A stretch of DNA of 64,000 bases from Burhinus oedicnemus (taxonomy: Eukaryota; Chordata; Aves; Charadriiformes; Burhinidae). Position 1 is the first letter of the stretch. The number at the start of each line of letters is the position of its first letter. Under the pieces are notes generated by a model. That model worked only from the letters and a program-made list of their open reading frames with translations. It searched no databases and was not told the DNA's origin. Positions 27,501 to 38,235 of the stretch are shown here, one piece after another. The translations under genes and the position numbers were made by a program. The stretch lies in assembly GCA_008921705.1 (NCBI GenBank), contig VFFE01008410.1, positions 819,957-883,956 of the forward strand. Direction: 5' to 3'.

Positions 27501-30500
27501 TTAATGACTGTGATAATGAAGTACAAAGATGTCAGGCAACCAGGCTGCGAAAATGCTGCAAAGTTACCAATGTGTGCAAACCCAGGTACTTCAACCCCTA
27601 CTGGTTCTTATGTAGCACTCCTATAACTGACATGCCTTCCATAACTTAGACAAATACATTTTGAGTGACAATACATCTGTATGTAAATCTCTAATATAGA
27701 ATTGTGCTTGCATAGGAATAGTGATAGTATGAAGCTGATTTCTAACTCAATAACATTGCCATATCTAAGGCAAAAGAGAAGGACAGGATGCTGATTTATG
27801 ATATGACTTGAGATTTATGAGGAGTGGCTCTGGACTAGCTTTCCTAGATGACATTCCACCAATCTTTTGGACCAAATCCAGGAATGGACACCAGCACTTC
27901 TGGTTTTCAGACAGAACAGAGGCTGCTGTCTCCTCCTTGCAATCACTAAAGTCAGTAGACCTGCTGGTTTTTCTTTAACTTTAACAAGCTTCACATTCCC
28001 CACCAGCCTCTTCTTGCTGGTGAGAACAAGATCCAGCATAGCATCTCTCCTGGTGGGTTCCTCAATCACTTGGAGAAGGAAGTTATCATCAACGCATTCC
28101 AGGAACCTCCTGGATTGATTATGGCCTGCTGTGTTGTCCCTCCAACAGATATCGGGGTCGTGGAAGTCCCCCATGAGAACCAGGGGTTGTGAACGCGAGG
28201 CTGCTCCTATCTGTCTGTAGAGGGCTTCATCCACTCAGCCTTCCTGGTCAGGTGGCCTGTAGCAGGCCCCCACTGTAACATCACCTGTCCCTGCCCTCCC
28301 TTTAATCCTGACCCATAAGCTTTCAGTTGGCTCCTCATCCATCCCCAGGCAGAGCTCCATGCACTCCAGCTGGTCATTGACATAGAGGGTGACACCCCCT
28401 CCTTCTCTCCCCTGCCTGTCCTTCCTAAAGAGCCTGTATCCTTCCGTTCCAACACTCCAGAAGGAAATGGGAGACCTGGTTACCCAGGATATGGAGAAGG
28501 CTGAGGTATTCAATGACTCTTTTGCCTCAGCGTTTACTGGCAAGGGCTCTAGCCACACTGCCCAAGTCACAGAAGGCAAAGGCAGGGACTGAGAGAATGA
28601 AGAACTGCCCACTGTAGGAGAAGATCAGGTTTGAGACCATCTAAGGAACCTGAAGATGCACAAGTCCATGGGATCTGATGAGAAGCACCCGCGGGTCCCA
28701 AGGGAACTGGTAGATGAAGTTGCTAAGCCCCTATCCATCATATTTGAGAAGCTGTGGCAGTCTGGTGAAGCTCCCGCTGACTGGAAAAGGGGAAACATAA
28801 CCCACATTTTTAAAGACGGAAAAAAGGAAGACCTGGGGAACTACAGGCCTGTCAGTCTCACCTCTGTGCCCAGCAAGATCATGGAGCAGATCCTCCTGGA
28901 AACTCTGCTAAGGCACATAGAAAATAAGGTGATTGGTGACAGCCAAAATGGCTTCACTAAAGGCAAATCATGTCTGACAAATTTGATGGCCTTCTATGAC
29001 AGGGTTGCAGTGTTGGTGGATAAGGGAAGAGCAACTGACATCATCTACCTGGACTCGTGCAAAGCATTTGACACTGCCCTGCACAACATCCTTATCTCTA
29101 AGAGATAAGAGACATGGATTTGATGGATGGACTACTCTGTGGATAAGGAATTGGCTGGATGGTCACACTCAAAGAGCTGCTGTCAATGGCTCTATGTCCA
29201 AATGGAGACCAGTGACGAGTGGCGTTCCTCAGTGGTTGGTATTGGGACAGGTGCTGTTTAACATCTTTGTTAGTGACATGGACAGTGGGATTGAGTACAC
29301 CCTTAGTAAGTTTGCCGATTACACCAAGCTGTGTGGTGCAGTCGACGTGCTGGAGGGAAGGGATGCCATCCAGAGGGACCTTGACAGGCTTGAGAGGTGG
29401 GGCCATGCAAACCTCACGAAGTTCAACAAGGCCAGGTGCAAGGTCCTGCACGTGGGTTGGGGCAATCCCAAGCACAAGTACAGGCTGGGCGGAGAATGGA
29501 TTGAGAGCAGCCCTGAGGAGAAGAACTTGGGCTTGTTGATTGATGAGAAGCTCAACATGTGCACTTCCAGCCCAGAAAGCCAACTGTATCCTGGGCTGAA
29601 TCAAAAGAAGTGTGGCCAGCAGGTCGAGGGAGGTGATTCTTTCCCTCTATTCTGCTCTCGTAAGACCCCACCTGGAGTACTACATCCAGCTCTAGGGCCC
29701 CCAACATAAGAAGAATATGGACCTGTTGGATCAAGTCCAGAGGAGTGCCGTGAAGATGATCAGAGGGCTCGAGCACCTCTGCTATGAAGACAGGCTGAGA
29801 GAGTTGGGGTTGTTCAGCCTGGAGAAGAGAAGGCTCCAGGGAGACCTTATAGCAGCCTTCCAGTACCTAAAGGGGGCCTACAGGACAGATGAGGAAGGAC
29901 TCCCTGTCAGGGAGTGTAGTGATAGGATGAGGGGTAACGGTTTTAAACTGAAAGAGGGTAGATTTAGATTAGATATTAGGAAGAAATTATTTACTCTGAG
30001 GGTGGTGAGGCACTGGAAGAGGCTGCCCAGAGAAGCTGTGGAAACCCCATTCCTGGAGGTGTTCAAGGCCAGGTTGGATGGGGCTTTGAGCAACCTGGTT
30101 TAGTGGGAGGTGTCCCTGCCCATAGCAGGTGGGTTGGAACTAGATGATCTTTAAGGTCCCTTCCAACCTAAACCATTCTCTGATTCTGTGATTCCCAAGC
30201 ACCTCACTTTTGCCTTTGTGCCCCTTGGGAACCAACACACTCTTTGCAGAGCTGAACGACAAGCTTCTCTCCCACCCAATGCTAAAGAGCAAAAAGCATG
30301 GCCTTTGAAAATACAGATGAACATTTGAAGGAAGGAATATCATAAAAGCAATAAACTATATTACAGAATACTTTCACAAAGTACTGGGAAGAGTGGTTCT
30401 CAATAACAGAGAAAAAATGTTTGTAAATGAACATCACTGATGCAGGACTTTTTCTTCTATCATAGTTTACTGGTTAATTTGGATCAAGGACTAAAGAGGT

Positions 30501-33499
30501 TTTCATATTATCAGGAACTATGAAAATGATATAGTTCTGATTAAGCAGAAAGCCATAATTTCCCTACACTAACATGTCTGTATGTTAAATGTACAGTCTA
30601 TAAAAAGTGATCAGGCACATTTTATTATTGCTCTGAATGGCTTCTTAAAATCCTTATGCTTCAATTACAGTGACTTAATATGATTCTATTTCTTTTATTA
30701 AGAGCTGATGGCTGCAAGAACCTATCACAGAACTGGCTACAACCCTTTTCTTTGCCTCAGCTCAGGTGAGACCAGTGTAGAGGAGACAATTCGGGCAGCA
30801 AACATTTCTCTTAGGTCCTTTGTCAATGGCATACAGTTAAGAGATGGTGCATTTGGGTCACTCAGGACTCTTGAGCACAATGAAGCAGTACTGCACTGGA
30901 GGTGCTGCAGGAGAAAGTTATGCTACCTCTGTGTCTGCTGATGACTCCCCTTTATTTAGAGGTCACAATGAAGGACACCAGAGATAGTTTTTAGTCTTTT
31001 TGTGATCCAACATTCTGCAGCACAGTGGAGGATTAATCCAGAAAGCTGGTCTAAATGTCCAGTCTTCATCTCATACATGATATTCTTAGCAGCAATAATT
31101 AACATGGGCTGTGGGAAGGTTAAGACTCACTTAAGGCAGGCAGGGGTATAGAAAAAATACATTTACAAACACAGAAAGGACCATTTCTGGGTAATTTTTA
31201 AGACACATCTCATTCTAAACATGTTTTGTAGCAAGGGTGCAGAGTTTTTCAGCAAACTGTAAAGGACGGTGATATCTTCAAACACCCTGCTATTAATTGG
31301 CTAAGGTGAGACAACCAAGGTTACTCAAAGCAAAGGAACTGTCCTCTCAGGAGAGATTTGACCCTGTTAATTTAGAGACAATAAAAAGAAAAAGCACCCT
31401 TACAAAGTTACCAATATGTGCAGAAAGAGTAGGATTGATGGCAGGTTTTAATTTTGTAAAACTGTTCTTGGCTTCACAGATATATTATATGCATTTAGAT
31501 CCCAGTCCAAATCACTCTAGAGGTCTGTGGGAATTCTTTCACAGCCTGAAGTAGCTCTGGATCATGTCCCTGGAACTTCTTTCTTCCCCGATAGTACCAC
31601 AGGGACTATTCAAGTCCATTTGCCAGCCAGCTATTTCTTCTGTCTGTTCAGAAAGTCAGACAGTCTGATTACCTACAGATTTACCTGTTGGTACGTGATG
31701 GATAAAACTCTTCCAATTAATATCCTACTGGGCGATGGTGAGTTGTGTAATATCCTTGTCATGCTAAGCTGCATCAATTTTGGTCCCTCTGTGTTTAGTG
31801 CAACAGCTACAATTTCAAAGTTGTCTTCCCAGTATTTTGGAAATGTTCCTCAGAGTGGCTTGGATACCGTGCCCCCTCTCTTAGCAGACGGATACAGTAG
31901 CTGGAGCCAGGCATAGCCAGGGCAATGTGGCTTAAAGCCAACTGTACGGTCTCATAATTCAGGAGATGGTTCAGCTGCTGAAGTCAGTTAGACCTCCCCT
32001 GGCTGGAGTGCTCTCGTTTTTGGGAACCTCCTGTGGTTGCCTGCTGGCTGTTCCACGCTGTTGAAATAGCTGGGAAAAAGCCCTTCAGCACTCACCACAG
32101 CAATGAGTGCGCTGAGCTGCCTTAGGGACTCACAGGCGGCCAGCAAAGTATGTGCCCACTAAATGTAATGCACTAATCTTGTGCCTCCAATGATTATCAT
32201 GAATATAAGCTTTTTGGTAGCAGGTGTTCATTTAGCAAATGCTTTATGAAAGGACAGCTACTTCCTATACAGTATTTGTATTCTTACTTATGGCACTATG
32301 CAACACTTCAGGTGCCTCCTTTAGCCTTCATTTTCCCATTCTTTCTTTATAAAACATTCTCTGTTGGTTTTTTTTACTGATGTAGAAAGTGATCTCTGCA
32401 GTTCACTTTTTGTTTTCCGTACATTAAATTTGCTGACACTATTTGAAGAAAACCTCATTTGAAACTATAGGTCACTGCACACCTCTTCACTACTTTTCAA
32501 TATAAAGCAGTACCTGAGACAAAATAAAAGTTTGTGTCCTCCGCTTTAATACAAAAGAAAACACTTCAGCAATATTACATGCTTGCTATTTATTTAAGGA
32601 TCTATATGAAATCTGTACTGCTTTAAGATCAGTCCACAAGGATCTACATTCTCAGACTGGGATTTTAATTCCTTTATAAGTGGCAAACCATGTCTTAAAG
32701 AAACGTGCCATCAACAACAAATCTGTCATTTATTTAGTGGAGAGGGAAACTTTCATCTGCAAAAGCAACTGCTGTATCTACAAAAATATCTCTGTGAAAA
32801 GCCAGACTTGCCATACTTTAAAAAATAACACAGAAATAGATTTTCCTATACACAAAACCTAAAATGGAAATGCTTAAAGTAGTAACATGCGTATTTACAA
32901 AGTAGTAGAAGACAGATTTGATCTTCATATGTTAAAATAACGATGTAACTGAAGGTATAATGTATGTTTCAGAATATTCTGTTCAAAGGAGACTGAGGCT
33001 TCGCCTTCAAGTGACTGCTGTTTCACCCGTAACCGCTAAGAAGTCAGTGAATAAACCAGGATCCTGGAAATTTTCAGCAGACTGTTCTGGCTCTAGCTGT
33101 TCCCAGGAAACGTGCCACAAACACGAGTGCCCCTGACTTACCTTGATGACGATGTGGGCTCAGTGATCTGCCTCTGCATGCGGGCATGTCTGATCAGATG
33201 CTCTTTCAGTGCATTCTGGACCTCTGCTGGTATATCAGGTGAAGTGTGGCTAATTTTCAACGCAGCTTCGAGTACCTTCGTTGTAGGTTTCCCATTTTCT
33301 TTAACTTCCTTTTTCTCACTGGTCTCAAAAACCTCCGTAGGAGCACTGGAGTTGCTCTGAGGGACATTACTGGCATTGGAAGTGAGAGGTTTGCTTCTCC
33401 AGCAGGGCCAACACAACTTCCAAAAGACAAAAAGCGAGACTACCAGCAAGGCGAGCCCGCAGAAGCTGACGACTACTGCTAACAGACTGACTGAGATGT
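6457..33499 (-). CDS. SYT10: Synaptotagmin-10, six of seven coding exons (N-terminus missing)
   Basis: A membrane-anchored Ca2+ sensor for vesicle fusion. From knowledge of the family, SYT10 acts in dense-core-type secretion such as IGF-1 release in olfactory bulb neurons, and belongs to the SYT3/5/6/10 group that forms disulfide-linked dimers through N-terminal cysteines. Exons seen: 33499-33142, 25020-24456, 9917-9797, 9437-9266, 7775-7646, 6528-6457. They join in phase into 472 residues ending in TAG. In that numbering: transmembrane helix about 2-26, linker about 35-180, C2A about 181-305, C2B about 309-447, and a 23-residue tail. There are no internal stops or frameshifts. The known protein is about 523 residues, so about 50 N-terminal residues are missing, carried by an exon 1 I could not find. 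The linker and tail match SYT10 better than SYT3, 6 or 9. Identity is from recognition, not a search. Confidence 0.95.
6529..7645 (-). other. SYT10: SYT10 intron 6
   Basis: 1117-base GT-AG intron (gtaaga to ttgcag on the minus strand), phase 0. The part around 6.65-7.25 kb is less AT-rich than the rest and has modest open frames on both strands. None resembles a known protein, and I see no repeat in it. Confidence 0.9.
7646..7775 (-). CDS. SYT10: SYT10 exon 6: end of C2B with WHXL motif
   Basis: 130 bases, residues 406-449. The acceptor is attctcag before 7775 and the donor is gtaaga from 7645. It encodes [13 protein letters not shown], then the [20 protein letters not shown] helix region and HWHPL. 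The last fits the WHXL motif implicated in synaptotagmin docking. At the fifth Ca2+-ligand position of C2B there is E411 where SYT1 has Asp. As I recall, human SYT10 also has Glu here, so this is a subfamily trait and not damage. Confidence 0.95.
7776..9265 (-). other. SYT10: SYT10 intron 5
   Basis: 1490-base GT-AG intron, phase 2 (splits an Arg codon CG|A). Mostly AT-rich unique sequence. No RNA gene, mobile element or tandem repeat recognised. Confidence 0.9.
9266..9437 (-). CDS. SYT10: SYT10 exon 5: C2B core
   Basis: 172 bases, residues 349-405 plus two bases of codon 406. The acceptor is ttactcag before 9437 and the donor is gtaagc from 9265. It encodes [20 protein letters not shown] followed by [20 protein letters not shown]. 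The lysine-rich KKRKTTTKK strand is the C2B polybasic patch known in synaptotagmins to contact acidic lipids and SNAREs. D403 and D405 (the MDYD motif) are the third and fourth Ca2+ ligands. Intron 4 upstream is only 359 bases, the shortest in the gene. Confidence 0.96.
9438..9796 (-). other. SYT10: SYT10 intron 4
   Basis: 359-base GT-AG intron (gtgaat to ctcag), phase 1, splitting the codon of Ca2+ ligand D349. Nothing else recognised in it. Confidence 0.92.
9797..9917 (-). CDS. SYT10: SYT10 exon 4: start of C2B domain
   Basis: 121 bases, residues 309-348 plus the first base of codon 349. The acceptor is ctttttcag before 9917 and the donor is gtgaat from 9796. It encodes [20 protein letters not shown], then [20 protein letters not shown], the first strands of C2B. 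It contains D343, the first Ca2+ ligand of C2B, and splits the codon of the second (D349) with exon 5. The frame continues open past the donor for about 20 codons, but those residues do not resemble the family. Confidence 0.95.
9918..15892 (-). other. SYT10: SYT10 intron 3, 3' part
   Basis: The intron runs from 24455 to 9918 (14538 bases, phase 0) and is interrupted by two CR1 copies. This section is AT-rich unique sequence with a C-rich run (ccaccccaccccaccccaac) near 14.0 kb and many short random reading frames. No conserved exon of the SYT10 set is missing between exons 3 and 4, so no hidden coding exon is expected here. Confidence 0.85.
15893..16444 (+). mobile_element. CR1 retrotransposon, 3' fragment
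   Basis: A 5'-truncated CR1 non-LTR element, plus strand, antisense to SYT10, in intron 3. A 126-codon frame (15972-16352) encodes the C-terminal end of the CR1 reverse transcriptase protein: [69 protein letters not shown]. The tail then runs through a GTTGGACTCGATGATCTT block, diagnostic of CR1, to three copies of gattctat(a) at 16421-16444. There is no poly(A), as is normal for CR1. The 5' border is approximate. It cannot transpose on its own. Confidence 0.93.
16445..18037. other. SYT10: SYT10 intron 3, between two CR1 copies
   Basis: About 1.6 kb of intron with no assignable element. It holds two minus-strand frames of about 100 codons (16834-17136 and 17637-17954) that resemble nothing I recognise and show no splice context linking them to SYT10. 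Confidence 0.7.
18038..19990 (+). mobile_element. CR1 retrotransposon with most of the reverse transcriptase region
   Basis: A 5'-truncated CR1 of about 1.95 kb, plus strand, antisense to SYT10. It starts in the linker between endonuclease and reverse transcriptase ([18 protein letters not shown], then [20 protein letters not shown]). It continues through the RT palm motifs, broken by stops and frameshifts near 18405, 18460 and 18780. The catalytic FADDTKL motif survives at 19111-19131, in the longest remaining open frame (18980-19555). The C-terminal part (19568-19915) ends [16 protein letters not shown]. The 3' end has the GTTGGACTAGATGATCTCC block and finishes in gattctgtgatt. The endonuclease is absent and the frame broken, so the copy is inactive. 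Confidence 0.95.
19991..20009. repeat. 19-bp palindrome abutting the CR1 3' end
   Basis: accttactc, one central c, then gagtaaggt: perfect 9-bp arms around a single base, beginning right after the CR1 terminal repeat. No function can be assigned. It may be the preinsertion site sequence or chance. Confidence 0.7.
20010..24455 (-). other. SYT10: SYT10 intron 3, 5' part
   Basis: AT-rich intron sequence from just after the CR1 to the exon 3 donor (gtaagt at 24455). It contains an A-rich stretch at 23711-23743 and T-runs near 23760 and 24350. No further mobile element or coding similarity recognised. Confidence 0.85.
24456..25020 (-). CDS. SYT10: SYT10 exon 3: linker end and complete C2A domain
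   Basis: 565 bases, residues 120-308. The acceptor is tgtgcag before 25020 and the donor is gtaagt from 24455. The first 60 residues complete the linker ([15 protein letters not shown], then [18 protein letters not shown]). C2A begins near CGKLNFTL at 181. Five acidic Ca2+ ligands are present: D211, D217, D269, D271 and D277. Their spacing of 6, 52, 2 and 6 equals the D172/178/230/232/238 set of SYT1, so C2A should bind Ca2+. The [15 protein letters not shown] motif forms the basic strand. The exon ends in frame after HCATT. In the genome the sequence runs on into intron and soon meets a stop. Confidence 0.96.
25021..27829 (-). other. SYT10: SYT10 intron 2, 3' part
   Basis: Part of the 8121-base, phase 2 intron between exons 2 and 3 (33141-25021). 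A short (CA)-type stretch lies just inside the exon 3 acceptor (about 25025-25048). No gene or mobile element recognised. Confidence 0.85.
27830..28460 (-). mobile_element. CR1 endonuclease segment, inverted 5' part of the 28-30 kb CR1
   Basis: On the minus strand this encodes the middle and end of the CR1 apurinic-type endonuclease domain: [20 protein letters not shown], then [55 protein letters not shown] and [15 protein letters not shown]. Stops and a frameshift lie near 28235. The order is reversed relative to the RT segment that begins at once at 28461 on the plus strand. It is the same family and abuts with no host DNA visible, so it is best read as one insertion with a 5' inversion. 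CR1 similarity is clear from about 27975 rightward. The part to its left is less certain. Confidence 0.85.
28461..30194 (+). mobile_element. CR1 reverse transcriptase segment and 3' end
   Basis: The plus-strand part of the same CR1, antisense to SYT10, in intron 2. It encodes [20 protein letters not shown], then the 28656-29108 frame ([39 protein letters not shown]) and, after frameshifts, 28996-29709 with [20 protein letters not shown]. The catalytic motif reads FADYTKL at 29308-29328: the second Asp of the usual FADD is Tyr, which should abolish polymerase activity. The C-terminal part (29717-30103) and the 3' tail ending ctctgattctgtgattccc complete the element. Confidence 0.95.
30195..33141 (-). 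other. SYT10: SYT10 intron 2, 5' part
   Basis: AT-rich intron between the CR1 and the exon 2 donor (gtaagt from 33141). Several 60-130 codon open frames exist, the longest at 31527-31916, but none is protein-like to my eye. No repeat recognised. Confidence 0.85.
33142..33499 (-). CDS. SYT10: SYT10 exon 2: transmembrane segment and linker
   Basis: 358 bases encoding residues 1-119 of the visible protein plus split codons at both ends. The acceptor is ttgcag before 33499 and the donor is gtaagt from 33141. The frame opens by completing an Asp codon, then a run of about 25 hydrophobic residues ([20 protein letters not shown] and onward) forms the membrane anchor. It is followed by WKLCWPCW, whose cysteines are candidate palmitoylation sites by family analogy. 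The rest is a polar linker rich in Ser, Thr, Glu and Lys, with an [12 protein letters not shown] block typical of SYT10. A methionine start within this exon is not assumed, because the upstream hydrophobic residues and acceptor show that it continues from exon 1. Confidence 0.95.
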
Positions 33500-36400
33500 C
33501 TGCAAGGAATTAGAAACAAAGATCATCATAACAGACAAACACGGAGAGAAAAAAAAAATTAAAAATGACACAGGTAAGGAGATAGACGCATTTTGATCAC
33601 TATCTTGCACAGAGATTTAAAGTCCTGTTCAATGTTTTTTTTCTTTTTAATATCTAAGCCTGTACCTTCAAAATGTTATCATTCTCTACTATCTATTTCA
33701 CAAATACTCCATTAATTGTTGTTCAGGCCACTTATCTGTATCACTAGCTACGCACTCAGTCAGACTTCTCGGGAAGCAAGGGACTACCCAAATGGTCCCC
33801 AATACACCTAGCCATTGCTGTCAAAGGGTGTCTGCTCAGGAACACATCTTGCTCAAAAAGTGAAACCACAGTCAACGTTTTCTGAAAGTGCACATGAAGA
33901 TAGACCAGTTCTAAACCTCCAGGCTGAGACACAAATTTCTTCAAGACTTGCCAAACTTTTGACTCTGTGTGCTAACTGCTTCAGAAACACATTAAAACCT
34001 AACATTTAAGTGTCATAAATAGGGATAGGATATAGTCTGTCATAACTAAGAAATTTCTAGGGTTAAATCTTAAGCTCTGGACCAAGACTGTGTTAGACCA
34101 AGAGAGCACATATACATTGGTATCTAAAACACTGCTTTGAAAATGCAGCTGGCTTCACTATACAATGCCCCGAGTTGTACAGAGACCATACGGTACACTT
34201 AGCTGCCCTGTATTTGACTTTTTCTGCCACAATTAGTTAGCATATCTGATAGCACAGTCAAAGATTAGGAGAACAGATTTCATATCAACGAAATCCTGTG
34301 AACATACTTGTATTTTAGGAGATGGTGGATCACCAGAAATGCCAGTTCAGCCCTAATTAGGAGTTTTATTCTGTGTGACATGTTTCAGTTTGATTTTTCC
34401 AGTATCATGTAATATTATAAAATATAACTAAAAAAATCCCTTTCCTTTTGAAAAGAGCCTTTTGTATGCTTTAAAAGTATTCAGTAAACCCTGCTTAAAT
34501 GTCCCTCAAGCAATGGCTGCTGCTGCTTGTTACAACAAGTTTTGACAGTTTAACAGCTAATATTTTGTATCCATAGCTCCAGGCTACAGGCTACTAAACT
34601 GAACCCATGGAAACGTGCAATGAGAATTTGAGCATATTTTTTCTACAGGATCACAGGAAGAAAAATAGTCCTCTAGGTATGTATTAGCTCCATGGAACAG
34701 TATGTAGCTCACATGTCCCTTTGAGAGATGAAGATTCCAGTAGAGAATTTGGGAATGTTTTCTTTATTAATATATAATATCCAGATACATCTCTCAGTAA
34801 CAAACACTGAGCTTAAAGCCCATTCAACAGGAAAATGTGTGAGAATAGCAAAAGCAAATAGAGAATGTTTGCAGTCTGGAGATTTGAAAGATATGGTCCT
34901 GCTCAACCTTACTTCATATACGTCCTGGCCAGTGTCATGGGGGGATCGGCAGAGGATGTGCTTCTTGATTTGAAGAGTTTGGTACAAACTGCTGCCCTGC
35001 CTGGAACAGAAGTATGCCTCCTTGACCATTTCCTGACAGTCTTGAGAAAGGTGTCCTCCTTTTCTGCCTGTAGTTAAATGTCAAAATGTAGCCCTTGGAA
35101 TATGCGTGTCAGCTTAATGAGAAATTCATATGGTAAGTTCTGATTTAAGATGCTTCCATAAAATGAATGGATGCATAATTATTTCTAATAATAATGTAAC
35201 ACAAGTAGCAAACGATACTTTTGCATAACATTTTTCCAGATAATTTATCCCCAGTAGGGATTATTAGGCTATTTGGTTTAATCTACTGTTTACCCTGATA
35301 TCCTTCCAAAGCCCAGTAATTTTTACTTGGCTTGTGCATGTTCTGTAGCAGACTGTCCGATCCTGACAACAAGAGAAGACATTAAGAGATGCTGAGTTTA
35401 CTGCACATTTAAGTGGTTAATCACTTTGTTGCAAATTTGTATTTCTGATTTGTATTCTTGTAGTTATAATTCACAGTCATTGCTTCTTTCATGTCTTTGT
35501 AGGGGAGATTAAAAGATATGATACGCTTCATAAGACATGCCTGTACAAAACACAAATATACTGAACAGTGCCAGGAAAGAAACCCAGGACTTGAAACTCA
35601 GTTGCCCACACTCGTCCCTGGAACGGTTTTAAACTGGGCCGGTTCATACCCTCCTAGTGCATTCCTGGGCATGGGTCAAGAATTAGAGCAGGGCAACGAT
35701 CATTCTTAACAGGCGGTTTGGATGTGGCTCTTCTGTTTCAGTAGACGACAGGCTTTACTAGCACAGAGAAAGGCTGTTACATGCAAGTTGGCCTCAATGC
35801 CAGAGACTGGTCTTAACTGAATTTAATACGTGAATACAGAGGTATGCCTACTGAAGGAACTTTCTTGATAAACTGAACCAGATGAATTTTCAATCAAGCT
35901 GGACAAAACATTTTTCCATTTGCAATGCCTAAAAAAAAGTAGAACCCTTGAAAATATTGATGACGTATCAGAAATTTTAAAAAAAAGAAAATAAAAAGGA
36001 ATTCAATTTCGGGTCATTTGCAATATTTCCAGTTCAGTTCAGAGATGGTTGGCATAATTAGGTTACATTTTGAGAGGAAAGCTTTTAGAACTGAAAGTTA
36101 TTATTTTTTTTTTCATTTAGAAAATGGTGAAACAGGATGTTTTAACAACTTTGAAACTGCTGGAAACATTTCAAAACCAGAAATATGAAAATTGATCCCT
36201 TCCAGCAGAGTTTCAATTTGATGAATAGATACTATCAGCTGAAAAACATTCCATCAAAGCATTTCTAGCCAATCCTATTTTAAGTTTTTCACTGCAAGAC
36301 ATTTTCAAGCCTTCAAATAACTTGGTGTCTCTTTTCAACACCTACTCCTGTATGTCAACTTTCTTTAAGCTTTTTTTTCTATATTTCCATTAAACTATTT

Positions 36401-38235
36401 CAAATTCTAAGTTAGTCCCAAAATCTTTACAGAAAATATATGCTTTATAGCCCTATAAGAAAATCACATGAAACATCTGAAGTCTCAAAAGCAAAGATGT
36501 AGGAGCTAATTCTACAAGCAGTTGTACAAATTAGTCTCCATTTTTGCTATTTTACTAATAAATTAAACAACCTCACATATTGTACTTCATAATACAACAA
36601 CCACTTAAACAGAAACATAAAATATTTTAATTGGCAGGAATTTGACAAAAAAATACTTCATTACCTCCCAAAATTAATTTAATTACATTTACTGCCATAA
36701 TTGCTAAAAAGCAATCAATGTGCTGTATAAATTGAGATAAAAAGCACATTGTTTCGTATCCTGACTTCTGACAGTCACTCAATGGAGCAACGATGAGAGA
36801 TCTGCTGTTACGTGAAGACTGAAATCATCTGTAGAAGAGCAGACAAATTGAGTTTCCCAGCCCCTTTGCATGTTAGACTGGATTTGTCTCTTGTATTACC
36901 TTTTTTATGGGAAGTTTGGTTTAAGAATTAAGAGACAGTTCTGCAGATCAGGAGTTTCTTCACATCCTTGCCAAGGAAGCCTGGTGGGTACTGAAGGATG
37001 GATGTGTCATCAGACCAAGGTTGCACTGCACATATGTAAGTATTATTTAAAGATGTAGAACTGGTGGCAAATTCAAAGATTGCCTAAGTTTTTAGAGGCA
37101 GAAGGAGATACGCTCACTCTGCTGGGACAACGTTAATTGCCAGCATTGTAAACAACATTCTCACTGGTCTCTGGTACAAAGGAAGAGAAAAATTATCTCG
37201 AACTACAAGCAGTTGTTTGACAACTCTTTTTCTGAACTGGTAGTTGCAGCTTGTCTTCAATGGTACACGTTTGCACAGAACAGGACATCTTTCTGAGTTT
37301 TCATCTGATGATGCAACATTATGTTTTTGCCATTCCTGTTCACATGCTGGGTAATCTTGGGAATGTGAAGAAAATCTTCTTTCTCACACACCAATTTATG
37401 ATCAGTGGGAAATCTTCCAGTGGCTTCAATGGAGTTAACATTTCACTCCTGGTGATTTTCCTTTACTGACCTCTATCCTTAATGTCATCTTCATAGTCTT
37501 GATAAAATTTCATAACTGAAAGGAAGTATCCTGTTTTCTCATGGTTTTCTATTTAAAACTACTCTTTCAAGATATGGAACTTTGGACAATTTTATATTTC
37601 TTATTTGAGAAAGGCATGTCTATTTCAGAAGTACGTGAATTCTATTTACCTCAAAATCTCTCTGCATTTTTTATAAATATCCTCAGAAACATTTCCACCG
37701 TAAACGTCTCCTTGATAGCCAGTCTTTCATATTAGGCAAGTACTTCAGAAACATCCCCATCTTTTTTCTGGATGCTAGGGAATGTTTTGAGCAATGGTTT
37801 CTGTACTATGGCTTCCAACAAGTTGTCTGAAACTTGCCTCAGAAAAGTTCTGCCCACAAATCCATTTGCAAATATGCACATTGGCAGACCTTCCATTTCC
37901 AAACCAAATTAAGTTCATTTACATTTTAGTCAGTGCCCTGAAAGCATGTACCCCTCAATGCCTAACTTCGGAAAAACATACTCCACAAACCCATGATCTT
38001 GAATGGAGAGAGAAGCCAGAGAGTGCCGTGACGGAGCTGCCCATGTATATAAGGGGCAGGCATGTGTCTGATGTGGACCATGCTAAAGAGAAAGTACTCT
38101 TGCCAGCAGAGGAACAGGGGTAAAGGAATGCCTGGAGAAAAAGGGGGTTATATTCTCTTTTGACCCACCTCTTGGTCTATATCTGATCTTGGGTCTCTTA
38201 AATATTTAAAGTACGTCTCTGTAACTTTTTTCAAA

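Noticed and set aside
27815..28612. Minus-strand frames of 125 and 139 codons that could be called a host endonuclease-like gene
   Set aside because: The motifs ([39 protein letters not shown]) are CR1 endonuclease. It is the inverted 5' part of a retrotransposon, not a gene.
34709..35077. Open frames on both strands as retroviral remnants
   Set aside because: No terminal repeats, primer-binding site or recognisable retroviral protein motif could be seen.
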